Source of the DNA: an uncultured Eubacteriales bacterium
GTDB taxonomy: Bacteria; Bacillota; Clostridia; Christensenellales; CAG-917
Reading direction: 5' to 3'
NCBI GenBank assembly: GCA_900547975.1
Contig: URIX01000038.1
Span: 1 to 18,774, forward strand
Length of the DNA: 18,774 nt
Of the stretch, positions 14,871 to 18,774 are shown in pieces. Each line of letters starts with the position of its first letter. Position 1 is the first letter of the stretch. The position numbers and the translations under genes were made by a program. Below the pieces are notes generated by a model. It was not told the DNA's origin. It searched no databases and saw nothing but the letters and a program-made list of their open reading frames with translations.

Positions 14871-15593
14871 TTGTCGAAAAAAGAAAAAACGAGAGAGAAA
14901 AAAACCGCCGCGCACGTTGAAAGCGAGCAAATTTGCGATGACGCAGACGAGAAGTATATCGACGATTTCAAGGTGAAAAACGTCGTGTTTTACCCGTTTT
15001 TCAAAAGAGCGTTCGATATATGCGCTTCGTTTTTTTCAATCGTCGTTTTGATAATTCCTCTTTTAATTGTCGCAATCGCCATAAAAATCGACTCGAAAGG
15101 GCGCGTATTTTACGTTTCGGACAGAATCGGAAAGCGCGGTAAAGTGTTCAAACTTTACAAATTCCGCTCTATGGAAGAAAACGCAGAGGACAAACTCGCT
15201 TCCCTTCTCAAAGACAATCAGGTTGAGGGCGACGTGACGTTCAAACTCAAAGACGATCCCCGCATAACCAAAGTCGGCAAGTTTTTGAGGAAAACGTCTA
15301 TCGACGAACTTCCGCAACTTTTCAATATTCTAAAAGGGGATATGTCGTTCGTAGGACCTCGCCCCTGCACGCCGAGAGAGTTCTTTTTGTACACCCCCAA
15401 GGATATGCTTCGTCTGAGCGTTCCGCAAGGATTGACGGGCGAGTGGCAAACACACGGCAGAAGCAACACGACGTTCGAGCAAATGATAGATATGGATTTG
15501 GATTATATTAGTCACAAGCGCGGATTCTTCTATGATTTGTATTTGATTTTCAAAACGATAGGCGTTGCGCTAAGGCAAGAGGGCGCGGAATAA
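14871..15593 (+). CDS. Initiating sugar-phosphate transferase (bacterial sugar transferase family)
   Basis: A monotopic phosphoglycosyl transferase (WcaJ/PglC-like) that moves a sugar phosphate from a nucleotide sugar to undecaprenyl phosphate, the first membrane step of surface glycan synthesis. It is 240 aa from a TTG at 14871, chosen because GAGG (14859-14862) stands eight bases upstream and the product then starts MSKKEKTREKK. The alternative GTG at 14835 lacks a ribosome site. After a polar N-terminus comes the membrane-inserted hairpin helix (about 46-71), then the catalytic part: KLYKFRSM (94-101), DDPRITKVGKFLRKTSIDEL, QLFNILKGDMSFVGPRP (149-165) and GLTGEWQ. It lacks the N-terminal CoA-binding-like domain of large WcaJ forms. 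It lies next to the glycan and export genes, which suggests it starts the same polymer. Confidence 0.92.
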   Translation: MSKKEKTREKKTAAHVESEQICDDADEKYIDDFKVKNVVFYPFFKRAFDICASFFSIVVLIIPLLIVAIAIKIDSKGRVFYVSDRIGKRGKVFKLYKFRSMEENAEDKLASLLKDNQVEGDVTFKLKDDPRITKVGKFLRKTSIDELPQLFNILKGDMSFVGPRPCTPREFFLYTPKDMLRLSVPQGLTGEWQTHGRSNTTFEQMIDMDLDYISHKRGFFYDLYLIFKTIGVALRQEGAE

Positions 15594-15600
15594 AAACGTA

Positions 15601-15628
15601 AAAACGGCGAAAAATTCGCCGTTTTTTT
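15601..15628. terminator. Intrinsic terminator after the sugar transferase gene
   Basis: AAAACGGCGAA (15601-15611), loop AAA and TTCGCCGTTTT (15615-15625), followed by further T to 15628. The A-rich left side makes it usable in the other direction for the minus-strand ttcA-like gene. Confidence 0.88.
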
Positions 15629-15659
15629 GATGTTTTTTTGATGTTTTTTGATGTTTTTT
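15622..15659. repeat. Tandem repeat of T-run plus GATG
   Basis: Two units of TTTTTTTGATG (15622-15632, 15633-15643), one TTTTTTGATG (15644-15653) and a last TTTTTT (15654-15659). The array starts inside the U-tract of the terminator. Replication slippage at the T-runs is the simplest origin. The remaining gap to 15771 holds nothing else I can name. Confidence 0.75.
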
Positions 15660-15771
15660 CGTTGGCTTTTCGCCGTTCGTTATGCGTTTTGCCGATACAT
15701 TTTACGCCGTTTCGGTTTGCGATGGCTTTTACGCGACGTTATCATTGAAAGCGAATGGCGGTTTTGCTCGA

Positions 15772-16509
15772 TTACGTCAAATCCGTCGGTTTGTGCCACA
15801 GATTGTTGCGTTCGGGGTGATATATTGCACCCAAAATGCGTTGCTTTGCAAACGGTATGTCTTTGCAAACGATTTTTATGAGGTTCTTCATATACTCGCG
15901 TTGCGATTCGTGATTCATAGGGCAGGGATTGTCCACAATGGGCAGTTCGAGGCGTTTTACGGCGGATTTTATGTCGTATTCCTCGAGATATATAAAGGGG
16001 CGAATGAGGGAAACGCCCGATTTGTCCATATACGTCGTAGGCGGAAAGCACGAAAATCTGCCCTCGTAAAGCAAGGATAAAAGCATCGTTTCGGCAACGT
16101 CGTCGGCGTTATGACCGAGCGCGAGTTTGCCGCCGCCGAGTCTGTTTATTTCGTTGTTCAATGCGCCTCTGCGCATTTTCGCGCAAAGCGAGCAAGGGTT
16201 GGATTCTTTTCTCGCGTCGAAAATGATTTCCGCAATGTCCGTTTTTACGATATGGTGGGGTACGGAAAGGTTTGCGCAGTAGTCCGACAAGGCTTGCATT
16301 TGCGATTTGTCGGTGTCTTTAAGCCCCATATCTATCGTTATCGCTTCGAGGGTGTAACGCTCGGGCGAAAAACGTCGGTAATCGGCGAGCGCGCGCAAAA
16401 GCAGGGTGCTGTCCTTGCCGCCCGACAGACCTACGAAAATTCTGTCGCCGTCCTCTATCATACGATAATCCTGAACGGCTCTTCTCATTGCACTCAATAT
16501 TTTTTGCAT
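15772..16509 (-). CDS. ttcA: TtcA-like tRNA 2-thiocytidine synthase
   Basis: An ATP-pyrophosphatase (PP-loop) enzyme of the TtcA/TtuA group, 245 aa, which should thiolate a base in tRNA (cytidine 32 for TtcA). The PP-loop SGGKDS is at 29-34. The paired cysteines NPCSLCAKMRRG (Cys106, Cys109) and the third cysteine in DNPCPMNHE (Cys196) are the iron-sulfur cluster ligands of this family. LALGHNADDVAETML is a further family motif. It is shorter than E. coli TtcA (about 310 aa), lacking terminal extensions, as is common in Clostridia. No strong ribosome site precedes the ATG. It is transcribed away from the COG2426 gene. The exact tRNA target cannot be read from the sequence. Confidence 0.88.
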   Translation of the reverse strand: MQKILSAMRRAVQDYRMIEDGDRIFVGLSGGKDSTLLLRALADYRRFSPERYTLEAITIDMGLKDTDKSQMQALSDYCANLSVPHHIVKTDIAEIIFDARKESNPCSLCAKMRRGALNNEINRLGGGKLALGHNADDVAETMLLSLLYEGRFSCFPPTTYMDKSGVSLIRPFIYLEEYDIKSAVKRLELPIVDNPCPMNHESQREYMKNLIKIVCKDIPFAKQRILGAIYHPERNNLWHKPTDLT

Positions 16510-16520
16510 AACTTTTAAGG

Positions 16521-16538
16521 ATTGAAATATTATTCAAT
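16521..16538. other. Inverted repeat in the ttcA leader
   Basis: ATTGAA (16521-16526) and TTCAAT (16533-16538) flank ATATTA, an AT-rich dyad in the predicted 5' leader of the minus-strand gene, 12 bases before its start codon. It could be a repressor site or a weak RNA hairpin. Confidence 0.35.
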
Positions 16539-16560
16539 ATATAAGCGTGGATTTGACAAA

Positions 16561-16589
16561 ATTATATATAATGACGTCGGATTTTGCAA
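16561..16589 (-). promoter_or_regulatory. Promoter of the ttcA-like gene
   Basis: On the minus strand TTGCAA (16589-16584), 17 bp, then TATAAT (16566-16561). The leader would be about 45 nt and includes the inverted repeat at 16521-16538. Confidence 0.7.
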
Positions 16590-16610
16590 GCGGAACGAGC
16601 CAAAATCGCC

Positions 16611-16640
16611 TTGACAGAATCGGCGGGCGTAAACTATACT
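16611..16640 (+). promoter_or_regulatory. Promoter of the COG2426 gene
   Basis: A consensus -35 TTGACA (16611-16616), an 18-bp spacer and TATACT (16635-16640). A GAGGG ribosome site (16648-16652) and the ATG at 16661 follow, giving a short leader. It diverges from the ttcA promoter. Confidence 0.8.
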
Positions 16641-16660
16641 TTTTATAGAGGGCAAAGGCA

Positions 16661-17497
16661 ATGATTCAAGACTTGATAACCCAGATAAGCAACGCCATAG
16701 GCAATCCCTATCTGACGTTGTACGTCATATCGATAATCCCCATCGTCGAGTTGCGCGGGGCTATTTTGTTTATGCCCTATATGTTCGACACGATAGGCGA
16801 AATGATGCTGGGTATGCTTTGCTGCATAGCAGGCTCGACGACGGTTATCGTTCCGCTTATTCTGATAACGAGACCGCTCTTGAAAAAACTCCGTCGTTCC
16901 AAATGGTTTTCAAAAATAGGAAAGCGTATGGAAGCAAATCTCGCCGACAGGGCGGAAAGCGCGTACGACGAGGAAAAAATTGAGGAAAGGGAAGCCAAGC
17001 GCAAGCGCAAACCTCTATCCAAAGACACGAAAAAGTTTTTGGGATTATTCGTGTTCGTTGCCGTTCCTTTGCCTATGACGGGGGCGTGGACGGGCTCTTG
17101 TATAGGAAGTTTTCTCGATTTTCCCGTCTGGAAAGCGTCACTGGCGGTGTTTTTCGGGAATATTGTTGCGGGACTTATCCTCACGACGATAACCTACTTC
17201 TTGCCAAGGCAATACGCCGACGTGTTCCTTTACGGTTTTGTGGTGCTTGCCATCGCAATCGCCGTAACGCTGTACTTTTCGCGCTCCAAACGCAACGAGA
17301 GAAAACGCAACGCCGAACTCGAAAAATACTCCAATAAGAGTGAATACGAACTCGCAGTCCTCAAAAAAGAAGCCGACAAGGACGGCAAAGTGCTTATCAA
17401 AAAAGAGTATATCGACGAAAACGGCGACAAACATATCGTCATCGGCCGCGATGAAAAACGAAACAAATCGGTCGTTGACAAGGACGACCTCATATGA
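16661..17497 (+). CDS. COG2426 'small multidrug export' family membrane protein
   Basis: An integral membrane protein of 278 aa. The family signatures IIPIVELRGAI (about residues 25-35) and VAVPLPMTGAWTGS (about 132-145) are clear and form a pseudo-repeated pair of membrane re-entrant regions. Hydrophobic segments lie around 15-35, 46-70, 125-145, 152-178 and 185-205. A charged cytoplasmic loop (KRMEANLADRAESAYDEEKI) separates the halves. The C-terminal 70 residues are polar and lysine-rich, an extension beyond the usual family length of about 160-200 aa. The 'multidrug export' name rests on weak evidence; the substrate is unknown. GAGGG lies eight bases before the ATG. Confidence 0.88.
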   Translation: MIQDLITQISNAIGNPYLTLYVISIIPIVELRGAILFMPYMFDTIGEMMLGMLCCIAGSTTVIVPLILITRPLLKKLRRSKWFSKIGKRMEANLADRAESAYDEEKIEEREAKRKRKPLSKDTKKFLGLFVFVAVPLPMTGAWTGSCIGSFLDFPVWKASLAVFFGNIVAGLILTTITYFLPRQYADVFLYGFVVLAIAIAVTLYFSRSKRNERKRNAELEKYSNKSEYELAVLKKEADKDGKVLIKKEYIDENGDKHIVIGRDEKRNKSVVDKDDLI

Positions 17498-17510
17498 CAG
17501 TTGTCAAGAC

Positions 17511-17550
17511 AAACACAACCGAGATTTTGATATAAACGGTTGTGTTTTTT
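17511..17550 (+). terminator. Intrinsic terminator overlapping the aldolase promoter
   Basis: AAACACAACCG (17511-17521) pairs perfectly with CGGTTGTGTTT (17537-17547) around a 15-nt loop, followed by T to 17550. It ends the COG2426 transcript. Its right arm contains the -35 hexamer of the next promoter. Confidence 0.88.
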
Positions 17551-17568
17551 CTTTTGAGGTTGTATAAT
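17540..17568 (+). promoter_or_regulatory. Promoter of the aldolase gene
   Basis: TTGTGT (17540-17545), 17 bp, then a perfect TATAAT (17563-17568). The predicted leader is about 25 nt and contains GGAGG (17587-17591), seven bases from the ATG. Confidence 0.78.
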
Positions 17569-17598
17569 ATTGACGAAATAAATTTTGGAGGCAACACT

Positions 17599-18528
17599 AT
17601 GCCATTAGTTACAACAACCGAAATGTTCAAAAAAGCATATGCAGGCGGTTACGCAATCGGCGCTTTCAACGTCAACAATATGGAAATCATCCAAGGTATC
17701 GTTGAAGCGGCAACCGAAGAACAAGCCCCGCTTATTCTTCAAGTTTCCTCCGGCGCAAGAAAATATGCAAACACGACTTACCTCACCAAAATGGTTGAAG
17801 CGGCAGTCGAAACAAGCGGACTTCCCATTTGCTTGCACCTCGATCACGGCGACAGTTTCGCACTCTGCAAAGACTGCGTAGACCACGGTTTCACTTCCGT
17901 TATGATCGACGCGAGCGCACATCCGTTTGCGGAAAATATTTCAATCACAAAGCAAGTCGTCGAGTACGCTCACGATCACGGCGTAGTCGTCGAGGCTGAA
18001 CTCGGCAAACTCGCAGGTATCGAAGACGCCGTCAACGTTTCCGCAAAAGACGCTCAATTCACCGATCCCGACCAAGTCGAAGAATTTGTCGGCAAGACCG
18101 GCGTCGATTCTTTGGCAATCGCAATCGGCACTTCTCACGGCGCATACAAGTTCAAAGGTCAACCGCAACTTCGTTTCGACATCCTCGAAGAAGTCAGCAA
18201 ACGTTTGCCCGGATTCCCCATTGTTTTGCACGGCTCGTCTTCCGTTCCGCAAGACCTCGTCGCAAAGATCAATCAATACGGCGGCAGTATGCCCGGCGCA
18301 CAAGGCGTTCCCGAAGATATGCTCCGCAAAGCGGCTTCTATGGCAGTCTGCAAGATCAACATCGACTCCGACCTCAGACTTGCAGTCACCGCTGCAATCC
18401 GCGAGCACTTTGCTCTCAATCCTTCTCACTTCGATCCTCGTCAATATCTCGGACCGGCAAGAGAAGCGGTTAAACAAATCGTGAAGCACAAATTGGTGGA
18501 CGTGCTCGGCTGCAACGGCAAAGCCTGA
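17599..18528 (+). CDS. fba: Class II fructose-bisphosphate aldolase
   Basis: Zinc-dependent aldolase of glycolysis and gluconeogenesis: fructose 1,6-bisphosphate to dihydroxyacetone phosphate plus glyceraldehyde 3-phosphate. It is 309 aa, normal for the class IIB type. Key residues are Asp82 and zinc-binding His83 in HLDHGDS, Glu134 in VEAELG, zinc ligands His180 (GTSHGAYK) and His211 (VLHGSSS), and the phosphate-binding NIDSD. The ATG at 17599 is fixed by a strong GGAGG; an upstream in-frame start at 17542 lies in the promoter. The codon choice (many GGC, CTC, TCC) looks more biased than its neighbours, as expected of a highly expressed gene. The TGA stop lies inside the left arm of a long inverted repeat. 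Confidence 0.97.
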   Translation: MPLVTTTEMFKKAYAGGYAIGAFNVNNMEIIQGIVEAATEEQAPLILQVSSGARKYANTTYLTKMVEAAVETSGLPICLHLDHGDSFALCKDCVDHGFTSVMIDASAHPFAENISITKQVVEYAHDHGVVVEAELGKLAGIEDAVNVSAKDAQFTDPDQVEEFVGKTGVDSLAIAIGTSHGAYKFKGQPQLRFDILEEVSKRLPGFPIVLHGSSSVPQDLVAKINQYGGSMPGAQGVPEDMLRKAASMAVCKINIDSDLRLAVTAAIREHFALNPSHFDPRQYLGPAREAVKQIVKHKLVDVLGCNGKA

Positions 18529-18649
18529 GCGCTCTATTGAGCAAATAACTACGGCAACGCCCTTTTGCAAACTCGTCACGTACGACAAGTACGTTAGGCG
18601 AGTTTGCAAAAGGGCGTTTTCTTGTTCTTTATCTCAATAGAGCGCTCAG
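18525..18649. repeat. 125-nt nested inverted repeat overlapping the fba stop codon
   Basis: The outer arms are a perfect 17-bp inverted repeat (18525-18541 and 18633-18649, CTGAGCGCTCTATTGAG). The inner arms are a perfect 20-bp inverted repeat (18556-18575 and 18599-18618, AACGCCCTTTTGCAAACTCG). The centre holds ACGTAC (18578-18583) and GTACGT (18589-18594). The inner hairpin is followed by a T-rich stretch (TTTTCTTGTTCTTT), so it can end the fba transcript. No target-site duplication is visible outside the outer arms. Terminal inverted repeats around a short non-coding core resemble a MITE, but a terminator nested in a second palindrome is equally possible. Confidence 0.88.
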
Positions 18650-18700
18650 GATATTTAGTGAAAGTATACAATAACGGGCACTTATTCGAGGCGTACTCAT

Positions 18701-18774
18701 AAACGGAATGTGTAATTTCAAAGACGAAACGCGAGCCGCAAGGCGGCGAGGAAGCGAACGCCGAGCTTGACGGA
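18701..18774 (+). other. GC-rich segment at the window edge, possible repeat or gene start
   Basis: An ATG at 18708 opens a 20-codon frame (MCNFKDETRAARRRGSERRA) closed by TGA. The DNA from 18726 on is richer in GC than its surroundings and contains GCCGC-AAG-GCGGC, a small hairpin. No ribosome site is clear. It looks more like the beginning of a repetitive or structured element than a gene. The sequence from 18650 to 18700 shows nothing I can name. Confidence 0.3.

Noticed and set aside
18719..18774. Possible group II intron domain V or tRNA end (GAGCCGC at the edge)
   Set aside because: Only the first few bases resemble domain V; the required paired arm and tetraloop are not found, and no cloverleaf can be drawn.
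1..18774. Defence system, CRISPR array, prophage or transposon
   Set aside because: No repeat-spacer structure, nuclease/effector pair, integrase, transposase or phage structural gene is present; RadC alone is not treated as a mobile-element sign because it is coupled to gltX here.

Overview
The window reads as a piece of a low-to-mid GC Firmicutes (Clostridia-like, probably gut-type) chromosome. Support for this is a CwlD-like amidase, a TagGH/Wzm-Wzt-type exporter, AGGAGG-like ribosome binding sites, near-consensus sigma-A promoters (TTGNNN-17-TATAAT) and intrinsic terminators. No rRNA, tRNA, CRISPR array, integrase or transposase was seen. The genus cannot be told from the sequence.

Layout. 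(1) 1-2.3 kb: a minus-strand PRC-barrel-like protein (its stop codon lies in a short tandem repeat) diverges from a CwlD-type N-acetylmuramoyl-L-alanine amidase. Between them sits a tight cluster of four DnaA boxes (1242-1297). (2) 2.3-6.9 kb: a plus-strand group with an unrecognised 138-aa protein read from a nearly leaderless promoter, RadC, glutamyl-tRNA synthetase, and a secreted, membrane-anchored subtilisin-like protease. (3) 6.9-15.6 kb: a cell-surface polysaccharide region. Plus-strand genes are UDP-galactopyranose mutase (glf), a GlfT2-like galactofuranosyltransferase, a GT4 glycosyltransferase and a DUF4422 glycosyltransferase-like protein. Converging on them from the minus strand are an ABC-2 permease and its ATPase (polysaccharide export) and a diacylglycerol-kinase-family lipid kinase; a plus-strand initiating sugar-phosphate transferase closes the block. 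(4) 15.7-18.8 kb: a TtcA-like tRNA thiolation enzyme (minus), a COG2426 membrane protein, and class II fructose-bisphosphate aldolase, whose stop codon lies inside a 125-nt nested inverted repeat.

How the parts fit. The surface block can be read as one pathway. The sugar transferase loads the first sugar phosphate on undecaprenyl phosphate. Glf makes UDP-galactofuranose, and the GlfT2-like enzyme with the two other transferases extends the chain. The ABC pair then exports the lipid-linked glycan. The inference is a galactofuran-containing wall or capsular polymer in a Gram-positive-type bacterium. The lipid kinase and the surface protease may also act at the envelope, but nothing in the sequence ties them to the glycan.

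The most unusual items are the DnaA-box cluster away from any visible dnaA, the GlfT2-like enzyme with its full mycobacterial-type catalytic signature, two genes whose promoters predict leaderless mRNAs, and repeat elements overlapping stop codons at both ends. Operator-like palindromes also lie in a convergent intergenic gap where no gene starts.
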